Positions 1 through 6,724 of a stretch of 9,303 nt of DNA are shown here, piece by piece. A program made the translations under genes and the position numbers. Origin of the DNA: JBJXFY01 sp046155815 (lineage in GTDB: Bacteria; Verrucomicrobiota; Verrucomicrobiia; Limisphaerales; CAIMTB01); NCBI GenBank assembly GCA_046155815.1, contig JBJXFY010000023.1, forward strand, positions 1 to 9,303, written 5' to 3'. The notes below the pieces were generated by a model, which had not been told where the DNA came from, ran no database searches, and worked only from the letters and a program-made list of their open reading frames with translations. Numbering within the stretch: position 1 is the first letter of the stretch; the number at the start of each line of letters is the position of its first letter.

Positions 1-272
1 CCCGCCAGCATCGGCCGCAGCCGCGCGGCGTCCTCCTCCGCGCTGGAGCGGGCGAGGTCCGCGTCGCCGCCGGCACCGAGGCCGCGGGTGAGGGCGGCGC
101 CGAGGAAGAGCGCCTCCGCCGGCTCGCCGCGGGTGAGCACGGCGGGGTCGGTGTCGAGCACGGCGTAGCGGAGGCCGGGCGGGTTCACGGCGCGCAGGCA
201 GCGCACGATGGCGCCGCCGGCCGTGCCGAGGCCCAGCACAAGCGCCTCACGGGCGGTGGGGGTGGGGTTCAT
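1..272 (-). CDS. ftsZ: FtsZ-like cell division GTPase, N-terminal 90 residues (3' end outside window)
   Basis: Tubulin-like GTPase expected to polymerise into the cytoplasmic division ring. Only the first 90 residues are visible. A hydrophobic strand leads into a glycine-rich T1 loop, GLGTAGGAIV (residues 14-23), then a T2-like strand YAVLDTD (36-42) and a well-kept T3 segment, LTRGLGAGGDADLAR (61-75), which is the strongest FtsZ signature. The T4 loop (GGGTGTG) and T7 catalytic loop lie outside the window. The ATG at 272 is fixed by an in-frame TGA 18 bases upstream, so the protein begins only about ten residues before the first strand; most FtsZ proteins have a longer N-terminal extension. 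The Asn of the usual T1 motif (GGxGxNA) is Ala here. No Shine-Dalgarno is visible. It follows ftsA by 61 bp, the standard ftsA-ftsZ order. It could be the main FtsZ of a divergent lineage or a degenerate paralogue; the fragment cannot decide. Confidence 0.78.
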   Translation of the reverse strand, partial: MNPTPTAREALVLGLGTAGGAIVRCLRAVNPPGLRYAVLDTDPAVLTRGEPAEALFLGAALTRGLGAGGDADLARSSAEEDAARLRPMLA

Positions 273-325
273 GGTCGGTGTGCTTGGTCAGGGCGATTTC
301 CGAGCCGGCTGGCTGCGGAAACAAC

Positions 326-343
326 GCCGGGTTTCAGCCCGGC
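326..343 (-). terminator. Hairpin over the ftsA stop codon, possible weak terminator or attenuator
   Basis: On the minus strand GCCGGG and CCCGGC form a perfect 6-bp stem around the loop CTGAAA, which contains the ftsA TGA stop. Flanking bases extend it by a few A-T and G-T pairs. The downstream sequence GTTGTTTCC has only a broken T-run, so a classical intrinsic terminator is uncertain. It lies in the only sizeable gap between ftsW and ftsZ and could set the FtsA to FtsZ ratio or stabilise a processed 3' end. Confidence 0.35.
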
Positions 344-1560
344 ATCAGTTGCCTCAGCGGGCCGGGGAGCAGCCCGCGCCAGCCGGTCCGGCGGACGTCG
401 CGGCGCGGGGCGTGCTGGAGCGCGCCGTAGCGCAGCAGTCCGATGGCCGTGGCAAACTCCGGCTGGTCCAGCCCCGAGGGCACGCTGCTCACGCCCGCGT
501 TGGTCCCGACCACGGCCGGCAGGCCGAAGGTTCGGGAGGCCAGCTCCGTGATGCCGGGGATCCGCGCCCCGCCGCCGCACAGGTGGACGCTGCCGCGGAC
601 CTGGTGGAGCACGCCCTTCTCCTCCAGCTCCTCGCGGACGATGTCGAGGGTTTCCTCGAGCCGGGCGTGCATGATGCGGCGGAGGTGCTCGAGGTTCACC
701 GGTGTCTCGGGCAGGCCGTGCTCGCTCACGCCCGCCAGCACCCGGCCGCGCACGGCGTCGTCGGGAAACGCGCCGCCGTGCTCCACCTTGAGCTGCTCGG
801 CGCGGCCCTGGGGCACGCGCAGGCCGTTGGCGAGGTCGTAGGACACGTGGTCGCCGCCCACGGCGAGGACGCCCGAGTGCCGCACCACGCCGCGGCCGTA
901 CACCACGTAGTCCGTGGCGCCGGCGCCGAGGTCGAGGACGAGGGCGCCCAACTCCTTCTGCTGGCGGGTGAGCAGGGCCAGGGAACTGGCGAGGCCGGTG
1001 AAGACCACATCCTGAACCTCGAGATGGAGGCCGCGCACGACGCGGATGGCGTTCTGGATTCGGCTGGCCTTGCCATGCGTGACGTGCATCTCGACCTCCA
1101 GCCGTGACCCGAGCATCCCCACCGGGTCGGGGATGTCCTCCTGGCCGTCCACGGCGAAGTGCTGCCGGATGGCGTGCAGGACGTGGTGGTCGGCGGGGAC
1201 GTTGATGGCCTTGGCGTTGCGGACCACGTCCTCGACGTCCTCGGGCACGATCTCGCGGTCGGCGGAGACGATGGTGTGGAGTCCGCGGTTGTTGAAGCCC
1301 TGGAGGTGGCCGCCGCCGATGCCGAGGATGACGGAACGGACCTCGACATCGGCGGAGCGCTCGACCTCGTCCAGCGCGGCGCGGATGTCCTCCTCGGCGA
1401 GGGCGGGGTTGGTGACCTCGGACTTGCGGACGCCGCGGGAGGGCGCCTGGCCGACGCCGAGGATGCGCGGGAGGCCGTCGGACTGTGCCTCGCCGACGAG
1501 GGCGCAGACCTTGGCGGTGCCGAGCTCGAGGCCGACGAGGATGGAGGTGCGGTCAAACAT
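334..1560 (-). CDS. ftsA: Cell division protein FtsA (actin-like membrane tether for FtsZ)
   Basis: Cytoplasmic actin-fold ATPase that anchors FtsZ filaments to the inner membrane and recruits later divisome proteins. The 408 residues fit the family. Visible in order: phosphate-1 loop VGLELGTAKVCALVG (9-23), the FtsA-specific 1C subdomain at roughly 84-165, phosphate-2 loop LVLDLGAGATDYVVY (207-221), and the adenosine motif VHLCGGGARIPGI (325-337). The C-terminus RRTGWRGLLPGPLRQLMPG (390-408) follows a variable linker and looks like the short amphipathic membrane-targeting helix expected in FtsA. Residue 12 is Glu where many homologues have Asp (GLDIGT). The ATG at 1560 overlaps the ftsQ end by eight bases (ATGTTTGA), which suggests translational coupling. 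An open extension upstream to 1710 is low-complexity Pro/Arg and lies in antiphase to the ftsQ coding frame, so it was not used. Followed by ftsZ after 61 bp. Confidence 0.96.
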   Translation of the reverse strand: MFDRTSILVGLELGTAKVCALVGEAQSDGLPRILGVGQAPSRGVRKSEVTNPALAEEDIRAALDEVERSADVEVRSVILGIGGGHLQGFNNRGLHTIVSADREIVPEDVEDVVRNAKAINVPADHHVLHAIRQHFAVDGQEDIPDPVGMLGSRLEVEMHVTHGKASRIQNAIRVVRGLHLEVQDVVFTGLASSLALLTRQQKELGALVLDLGAGATDYVVYGRGVVRHSGVLAVGGDHVSYDLANGLRVPQGRAEQLKVEHGGAFPDDAVRGRVLAGVSEHGLPETPVNLEHLRRIMHARLEETLDIVREELEEKGVLHQVRGSVHLCGGGARIPGITELASRTFGLPAVVGTNAGVSSVPSGLDQPEFATAIGLLRYGALQHAPRRDVRRTGWRGLLPGPLRQLMPG

Positions 1561-2518
1561 GGCGGGAGCGGCGGGTGCGTTGGGGCCGGGCGGGCCGGAC
1601 CGGGTGGGCGGCGGGAGGCGGCGGGGCCTCGGCGAAGCGGGCGGGGACGTTGTTCGCGACGGAGAGGTCCAGCCAGGCAAGCGAGCGGCGCAGGCGGGCA
1701 GCCTCATCATGGATGGCGCGCCACCGAAGCATCTGGCGGCGGAAGTCGGCCGCGCCGAAGACCACCTCCGTGCCCTGCCGCGTCACGCCGCGGAAGGCAT
1801 CGCTGCCGGACAGGCTCAGCACCTCCAGGTCCGCGAGGGAGAACATCGAGCTGTCCTCGTAGGCGCGGAGCAGCTCCAGCGCCGCCCGCAGGCGGCGGGA
1901 CTCGAGCCGCGTGCCCGGGCGAAGCTGATCGGCGGGCAGGCCCTCGAGACGCGTCAGGCGGCTGAAATCCGCGCTCTGCCCGGGCCGGAGCCACGCCGGG
2001 TCGAGAGGCGGCAGCACGATGCCCTCCGCGTCGATCAGGACCTGCTCCTGCCAGAGCCGGCCGGAACGCGGCTCCATCAGCATCAGCTCCGCGCGGGCCA
2101 CGGGCTCACGCTCGTCCACGGTGACCACGAGGCGGTCCGGCAGGACGCGCTCGACGCGGGCCTCGAGGATCCAGGGCACGAGCTCGAGGCCGGCCTGCAC
2201 GCGGGTGGTGCTGAGCGCCATGAGGTTCTCGCCGGGGGCGACGCCGCTCCAGCGCCGCACCTGCTCGGGACGCAGGCGCCCGGTGGTCCCGGCCTCGATC
2301 ACGCGGACGGCGAAGGCCTGGTTGCGGTACACAAAATGGTCGAGCAACCGGATGAAAAGCTGCCAGGCCACGAGCAGCGCGAGCGTGACGCCGCCCACGA
2401 GCGCAACCAGCGAGCCGGCGAGGCGGAGGCGCGCGTGCCGGGCCGCACGCGAACGGCCACGGACCTCGAGGACCTCCGCACGGTCGCGGCGCTTGTTGGC
2501 GGGCTTGCGGCCGAACAT
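1553..2518 (-). CDS. ftsQ: Cell division protein FtsQ/DivIB, POTRA-domain divisome scaffold
   Basis: Bitopic inner-membrane protein that links early and late divisome proteins, in known systems through FtsB and FtsL. The 321 residues show a basic cytoplasmic tail (1-32), one membrane segment at about 33-57, a POTRA domain at about 69-137 with the typical VPWILEARVERVLPDRLVV (114-132) and VDEREPVAR (134-142), then the FtsQ beta domain to about 290, closing with LDLSVANNVPARF (283-295). After this comes a Pro/Arg-rich tail (298-321), APPPP followed by several RP and RR pairs, which the core fold does not need. The ATG at 2518 shares its A with the ddl stop (TGATG). The 3' end overlaps ftsA by eight bases. 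FtsQ diverges quickly in sequence; the call rests on POTRA motifs, topology and the ddl-ftsQ-ftsA context, which agree well. Confidence 0.93.
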   Translation of the reverse strand: MFGRKPANKRRDRAEVLEVRGRSRAARHARLRLAGSLVALVGGVTLALLVAWQLFIRLLDHFVYRNQAFAVRVIEAGTTGRLRPEQVRRWSGVAPGENLMALSTTRVQAGLELVPWILEARVERVLPDRLVVTVDEREPVARAELMLMEPRSGRLWQEQVLIDAEGIVLPPLDPAWLRPGQSADFSRLTRLEGLPADQLRPGTRLESRRLRAALELLRAYEDSSMFSLADLEVLSLSGSDAFRGVTRQGTEVVFGAADFRRQMLRWRAIHDEAARLRRSLAWLDLSVANNVPARFAEAPPPPAAHPVRPARPQRTRRSRHV

Positions 2519-3438
2519 CAGGGAACGGGCTGGCGGGCTCCACGGTGGAGCGCGAGTTCCACCATCTTCCCGCACAGGGCCGGGAACGGCATCCCGGCCG
2601 CGGCGGCGGCCTTGGGCAGCAGGCTGGTCTCCGTCATGCCGGGCAGCGTGTTCACCTCCAGCACCCACGGGTTCCCGGCCGCGTCGAGCATCACGTCCAC
2701 GCGCGCATAGTCGCGCCCGCCGACCGCGGCGAAGGCGCGCCGCGCGGCGCCCTGCACGCGGTCCGTGGCCGCGGCGTCGAGCGGCGCGGGACAGAGGTAC
2801 TCGGTCGCGCCGGCGGAGTACTTGCTCGAGTAGTCGTAGGCCCCGCTGTGCGGGCGGACCTCGACCAGCGGCAGCACACGGCCATCGAGGATCCCGGCCG
2901 TCAGCTCCGGCCCCACGATGCGCTCCTCGATCAGCGCGGCATCATCGTGCCGCAGGGCGGCATCCAGCGCCTCCGGCCAGCCGGATGGGTGGTCCACGAA
3001 GCGCAGCCCGACGCTCGAGCCCTGCCGCGCCGGCTTCACGACCAGCGGCGGACGCCAGCCGGCGGGCCACGGCGCCTTGCGGTCCTGCACGACGAGGTGG
3101 CGCGGCGTCGCGACGCCGGCTGCGTTGCAGCGTTCCTTGGTGAGCACCTTGTCGAACGCGAGGCGGCTGGCGGTGGCGTCGCACCCGGTAAAGGGCACGC
3201 CCAGCGCCTCAAGCTCGGCCTGGATCGCGCCGTCCTCGCCATAGGTTCCGTGCAGGGCGAGGAAGATGACGTCCGTGCCCGCGGGCAGCGCCCAGGCGCC
3301 GGGCCGCGGGTCGAGTTCCGTGACGCGGTGCCCGAGGCCGCGCAGCGCGCCCGCCACGGCGGCGCCGGAACGCAGCGACACCTCGCGCTCGGCGGAGGGC
3401 CCGCCCAGCATGACGACGACATGGAGGGGATCGCTCAT
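2518..3438 (-). CDS. ddl: D-alanine--D-alanine ligase
   Basis: Cytoplasmic ATP-grasp enzyme joining two D-Ala to give the dipeptide that MurF adds to the UDP-MurNAc-tripeptide. The 306 residues match the shorter DdlB-type enzymes. Motifs: N-terminal GGPSAEREVSL (12-22), HGTYGEDGAIQ (63-73), ATP-binding KPARQGSSVG (135-144), the EER adenine-contact region (171-173), YDYSSKY (201-207), RVDVM (246-250) and the metal and substrate segment EVNTLPGMTETSL (261-273). The Tyr-rich loop at 201-207 is the form seen in D-Ala-D-Ala ligases, unlike the His of VanA-type D-lactate ligases, so ordinary vancomycin-sensitive chemistry is inferred. The ATG at 3438 overlaps the murB stop as ATGA, and the stop shares one base with the ftsQ start. 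Open sequence upstream to 3921 is antiphase murB and was excluded. Confidence 0.97.
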   Translation of the reverse strand: MSDPLHVVVMLGGPSAEREVSLRSGAAVAGALRGLGHRVTELDPRPGAWALPAGTDVIFLALHGTYGEDGAIQAELEALGVPFTGCDATASRLAFDKVLTKERCNAAGVATPRHLVVQDRKAPWPAGWRPPLVVKPARQGSSVGLRFVDHPSGWPEALDAALRHDDAALIEERIVGPELTAGILDGRVLPLVEVRPHSGAYDYSSKYSAGATEYLCPAPLDAAATDRVQGAARRAFAAVGGRDYARVDVMLDAAGNPWVLEVNTLPGMTETSLLPKAAAAAGMPFPALCGKMVELALHRGARQPVP

Positions 3439-4412
3439 GCGCGCGACGGGACTTCCTCGCCCACGATCTCGACCTCCGTCTCGAGCCGGATGCCGCGCTC
3501 CGCCAGCACGCGCGCGCGGACGGTCTCGATCAGCCGCAGCACGTCCGCCGCGGCCGCGCCGCCGTCGTTCACAATGAAGTTTCCGTGGACGGTCGAGACG
3601 GCCGCGCCGCCGTGACGGGTGCCCTTGAGGCCGAGCTCGTCCACCAGCTTCCCGGCGGGCGCGGCGGCGGGATTCTTGAAGATGCAGCCGGCGCTGGGCT
3701 GCGGCGGCTGGGACTCCCAGCGCTTCGCGCTGTACTGCGCCATGCGCGCGGCGATCTCGGCCGGAAGGGCGGGCTCGCCGCGAAGCACCGCGCTGAGCGC
3801 GACGTGGTCGCGCAGGAGCGGGCAGGCGCGGTACTCCGCCCGCACCTCGGCGGCCAGTCGCTCGTGGACGCCGCCCTCCGCGTCCATGAAGCGAAGGGAC
3901 TCGACGACATCGAAGGTCCACCGCCCCATCGCGCCGGCGTTCATGCGCAGCGCGCCGCCGAGGCTACCGGGAATGCCCTCGAAAAACTCCAGCCCCGCAA
4001 GGCCCGCGCGACGGGCCTCGACGGCGAGGTGCTTCAGCCGCGCGCCCGCGCCGGCGTGCAGGCGCGGCGCCTCGACCCGGACCGCGGCGAAGGCTGGCCG
4101 CGCGAGGCTCACCACCACGGCGCGCAGGCCGCCGTCCCGCACCAGGAGGTTCGAGCCGCGGCCGAGCAGGAAGACGGGTTCGTCCGCCGCCCGGGCGGCG
4201 CGCAGCGTGAAGGCCAGGTCCGCCTCCGACTCCGGCTCGACGTACACGTCCGCCGGGCCGCCAACGCGCAGCGTGGTGCGCTTCGACAGCGGCTCGTCGC
4301 GCCGGACCACCGCCGCCGCGGACAGGCCGGCGCGCAGCGACGCGGCCAGCGCATCCAGGGCGGCGGCGCGCAGGCCGCGGGCGGGCGGGAAGGGCGCGAG
4401 GGTGGCGGTCAT
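3435..4412 (-). CDS. murB: UDP-N-acetylenolpyruvoylglucosamine reductase MurB (type II-like, Cys at the proton-donor position)
   Basis: FAD enzyme that uses NADPH to reduce UDP-GlcNAc-enolpyruvate to UDP-MurNAc, the second committed step of cytoplasmic peptidoglycan synthesis. The 325 residues contain the FAD-binding PCMH-type domain with TTLRVGGPADVYVEP (46-60), LLGRGSNLLVRDGG (82-95) and GIPGSLGGALRMNAGA (146-161), then the MurB C-terminal domain with KRWESQPPQPSAGCIFKNP (230-248), KGTRHGGAAVSTVHGNFIVN (263-282) and the terminal LETEVEIVG (310-318), whose Glu-313 fits the conserved catalytic Glu. At the position of the catalytic Ser (Ser-229 in E. coli) there is Cys-243. The organisation resembles the short type II enzymes that lack the E. 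coli extra loop. The start ATG overlaps the murG stop (ATGA), and the stop overlaps the ddl start (ATGA). murC, often its upstream neighbour, is not here. Confidence 0.97.
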   Translation of the reverse strand: MTATLAPFPPARGLRAAALDALAASLRAGLSAAAVVRRDEPLSKRTTLRVGGPADVYVEPESEADLAFTLRAARAADEPVFLLGRGSNLLVRDGGLRAVVVSLARPAFAAVRVEAPRLHAGAGARLKHLAVEARRAGLAGLEFFEGIPGSLGGALRMNAGAMGRWTFDVVESLRFMDAEGGVHERLAAEVRAEYRACPLLRDHVALSAVLRGEPALPAEIAARMAQYSAKRWESQPPQPSAGCIFKNPAAAPAGKLVDELGLKGTRHGGAAVSTVHGNFIVNDGGAAAADVLRLIETVRARVLAERGIRLETEVEIVGEEVPSRA

Positions 4413-5563
4413 GCGGCGGTGGCGACAAGGCGAGGGCCGGAGGAGGCCGCGGCGGCGGTGGCGCCACGGCAGGGCCGGAGGACCAGCTCCGCCACGGCCG
4501 CCGCCGCACCGGGCGTGTGCCAGGCGCGGAGTCCGGTGCGCAGCCGTTCCCGAGCGGCCGCGTCGCCGAGCAGTCCCGCGGCCGCCGCGGCGAAAGTGGC
4601 GCCGTCCAGACCCCGCTGCTCGACCACGTGCACCGCGCCGGTGGCGGCGGCTTCAGCGGCGTTGCGGCGCTGGTGGTCGTCGGCGGCGAAGGGGTACGGG
4701 ACGAGGATGGCCGGCACGCCGACGGCGGCGAGTTCGGCGAGCGACGACGCCCCGGCCCGGGCCACGGCCAGGTCCGCGGCGCCGAGCGCGGTCTCCATGC
4801 GGCCGAAGAAGGCGGCAACGAAGGCCGGCACGCCGGCCGCCGCACAGGCGCCGCGGACCGCGGCCTCGTCCTCCGGTCCGGTCAGGTGGATGAGCTGCAC
4901 CCCGGGCACGGCGGCGCGGAGAGCGGGCAGGGCTTCGAGCGCCGCTTGGTTCAGGGTGCGCGCGCCCTGGCTGCCCCCGGTGACGAGCAGGGTGGGCGCG
5001 TGCGGCGCGAGGCCGAGTTCGCGGCGGCACGCGGCCGGATCGTGCGGGGTGAACGCGGGCCGGACGGGCATTCCCACGACCTCGACACGGGCGCAGCGCA
5101 GGCGGACGCAGGCGGCGGGGAAGTAGACGGCGGCAAGATCGCAGCGGGGAGCGAGCCAGCGGTTGGCCCGGCCGGGGACGGCGTTGGCCTCGTGCAGCAC
5201 GCGCAGCGCCCGGGCGCGGGACGCGGCGAGCACCACCGGCGCGGCGGTGAAGCCGCCCAGGCCCAGCACCGCCACGGGCGGGCGGACCGCAAACTCACGC
5301 CGCGCGGCGCGCCACGCGGCCACGAAGCCGCGCGCAAAGGCCGCCAGCCGTCCGCCGGCCAGCCCGACCGCCGGCAGGGTCACGACGCGGACGCCGGACA
5401 GGCCGGCCACGGCGCGGCGGTCCACGTCCTTGCCAGAGACGAACACGGTGACGGCCACGCCGCGGGCGAGCAGCTCGCCGGCCACGGCGAGGCCGGGAAA
5501 GACATGGCCTCCGGTGCCGCCGCAGGCGATGCCGACGTGGCGCGGGGTGGCGGCGGGGTTCAC
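4409..5563 (-). CDS. murG: UDP-N-acetylglucosamine--undecaprenyl-PP-MurNAc-pentapeptide transferase MurG
   Basis: Peripheral inner-membrane GT-B glycosyltransferase that adds GlcNAc to lipid I to make lipid II. The 384 residues show both Rossmann halves: the N-terminal glycine loop GGTGGHVFP (15-23), LGGFTAAPVVLA (102-113), and HEANAVPGRANRWLA (124-138) for acceptor binding; then TGGSQGARTLN (195-205), the donor-binding region ARAGASSLAEL (268-278) and YPFAADDHQRRNA (290-302), the latter two being hallmark MurG motifs for the uridine and GlcNAc contacts. The start is GTG at 5563: it overlaps the ftsW stop as GTGA and lies just ahead of the first strand. No upstream ATG gives a plausible N-terminus, and the open sequence to 5836 is antiphase ftsW. 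The C-terminal 18 or so residues are an Ala-rich tail without motifs. Its stop overlaps murB (ATGA). Confidence 0.97.
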   Translation of the reverse strand: MNPAATPRHVGIACGGTGGHVFPGLAVAGELLARGVAVTVFVSGKDVDRRAVAGLSGVRVVTLPAVGLAGGRLAAFARGFVAAWRAARREFAVRPPVAVLGLGGFTAAPVVLAASRARALRVLHEANAVPGRANRWLAPRCDLAAVYFPAACVRLRCARVEVVGMPVRPAFTPHDPAACRRELGLAPHAPTLLVTGGSQGARTLNQAALEALPALRAAVPGVQLIHLTGPEDEAAVRGACAAAGVPAFVAAFFGRMETALGAADLAVARAGASSLAELAAVGVPAILVPYPFAADDHQRRNAAEAAATGAVHVVEQRGLDGATFAAAAAGLLGDAAARERLRTGLRAWHTPGAAAAVAELVLRPCRGATAAAASSGPRLVATAA

Positions 5564-6696
5564 GGCCGGGCGAAGGGGTTGGCCGCGGTGTCCCGGTCCT
5601 CGGCGGGCAGCTCCTCGTCGCGGACGGGCACGGCGTGGCGGGCGACGCTGAAGAGCAGGCCGACGAGCGCAAGCATTGAGACCATGCTTGAGCCGCCATA
5701 GCTGACGAAAGGCAGGGCGATGCCCTTGTTCGGGAGGACGGCGGTGACGACGCCGATGTTGATGAAGGCCTGCAGCGCGATGGTGAAGGACGCGCCAAAG
5801 GCGACCAGCATCCCGAACGTCTCCCGCGCCCGGCACGCGATGCCGATGCCCGCCCCGAGGATGAGGAGGTACGCCAGGATCACGGCCAGCGTGCCCACCA
5901 GGCCGGCCTCCTCACCGATGGCCGAGAAGATGAAGTCCGTGTGCTGCTCGGGCACAAAGCCGCGCTTGTGGACGCCCTCGCCGAGGCCACGGCCAAACGG
6001 CCCGCCGGAACCGAGCGCAATGACTGACTGGATCGCCTGATGGGCGACGCCCTTCGAGTGCTGCTCCGGATGCAGCCACGCCTCGATGCGCCTGCTGCGC
6101 AGCGGGTCCGCGACGACGGCCGCGGCCAGCGCCAGCACCCCGGCCACGGCCGGCAACGCGAGGTGGCGCAGGCGGGTGCCGCCGACGAGGAGCATTGTGC
6201 CGGCGACCGCGCCGAGCAGCGCGGTGGTGCCGTAGTCCTTGCCGAACAGCACCAGCGCAAGGAGCGGCCCGACCAGCAGCGCGGGCACGAGCAGACCGTG
6301 GCGGAGGGTGCCCATCACGCGCTGGAAGCGGTCCACATACGCCGCCAGGACGAGGATCAGCGCCAGCTTGCCGAGCTCGGAGGGCTGGAGGTCGAAGGGG
6401 CCGATGTCAATCCACCGCCATGCGCCGTTCCGCACGCGGCCGATGCCCGGGATGCGGGCCAGCACGAGGAGCACCAGCACGAGGCCGAACAGCGCCCAGC
6501 CGGCCATGCGGAGGCGCCGGTAGTCCACCGCCGCGAGCACCAGGGCGGGCGCCAGCCCGATGAGAATCCACGTCCACTGCCGGTTGAAGGAACCGGTGCC
6601 GATGCGGTCGTACACCGAGAGGCTCGAGAGCGTCGCAAGGCCGGCGGCGACGAGCAGGCCGACAGCCAGCGTCAGGAGCACTCCCGCGGTCTTCAT
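5560..6696 (-). CDS. ftsW: FtsW, SEDS-family septal peptidoglycan glycosyltransferase
   Basis: Polytopic inner-membrane SEDS polymerase that builds septal glycan strands from lipid II together with a class B PBP (FtsI, not in this window). The 378 residues have about ten hydrophobic segments starting immediately at residue 4. SEDS signatures: NGAWRWIDIGPFDLQPSEL (90-108), GKDYGTTALL (152-161), the large periplasmic loop ending in PEQHTDFIFSAIGEE (249-263), in which Asp-254 fits the essential Asp of FtsW and RodA, and LPNKGIALPFVSYGGSSM (321-338). A charged cytoplasmic tail (357-378) follows. It is called FtsW rather than RodA because it lies in a division cluster directly before murG; sequence alone separates the two poorly. 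The ATG at 6696 starts 28 bp after the LysM gene stop and has no Shine-Dalgarno; its stop overlaps the murG GTG by four bases. Confidence 0.95.
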   Translation of the reverse strand: MKTAGVLLTLAVGLLVAAGLATLSSLSVYDRIGTGSFNRQWTWILIGLAPALVLAAVDYRRLRMAGWALFGLVLVLLVLARIPGIGRVRNGAWRWIDIGPFDLQPSELGKLALILVLAAYVDRFQRVMGTLRHGLLVPALLVGPLLALVLFGKDYGTTALLGAVAGTMLLVGGTRLRHLALPAVAGVLALAAAVVADPLRSRRIEAWLHPEQHSKGVAHQAIQSVIALGSGGPFGRGLGEGVHKRGFVPEQHTDFIFSAIGEEAGLVGTLAVILAYLLILGAGIGIACRARETFGMLVAFGASFTIALQAFINIGVVTAVLPNKGIALPFVSYGGSSMVSMLALVGLLFSVARHAVPVRDEELPAEDRDTAANPFARP

Positions 6697-6724
6697 GGCG
6701 TGGGATACCGGACCGGGCGGCGGG

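Noticed and set aside
208..1107. Plus-strand open frames over ftsZ/ftsA, and similarly over murG/ftsW (4517-5701), ftsW (6040-6837) and ftsW/LysM (6560-7618)
   Set aside because: All are shadows of minus-strand genes, with Gly/Arg/Ala/His-rich sequence and no conserved motif or fitting start.
1046..2710. Long plus-strand open frame of 554 codons antisense to ftsA, ftsQ and ddl
   Set aside because: It crosses three well-supported minus-strand genes, is Arg/Ala/Pro/Ser low-complexity and shows no motif; typical of very GC-rich DNA where stops are rare in antisense frames.
3438..3438. Ddl as a VanA-type D-Ala-D-Lac ligase
   Set aside because: The loop YDYSSKY keeps Tyr residues of D-Ala-D-Ala ligases, and no vanH or vanX companions are present.
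3585..5126. Long plus-strand open frame of 513 codons antisense to murB and murG
   Set aside because: Antisense to two genes with full motif sets; composition is Arg/Ala/Gly repetitive and no domain is recognisable.
5564..5836. N-terminal extension of MurG to an upstream ATG
   Set aside because: This would overlap 270 bp of the FtsW C-terminus with Arg/Pro low-complexity sequence; the GTG at 5563 gives a family-standard N-terminus and a GTGA overlap.
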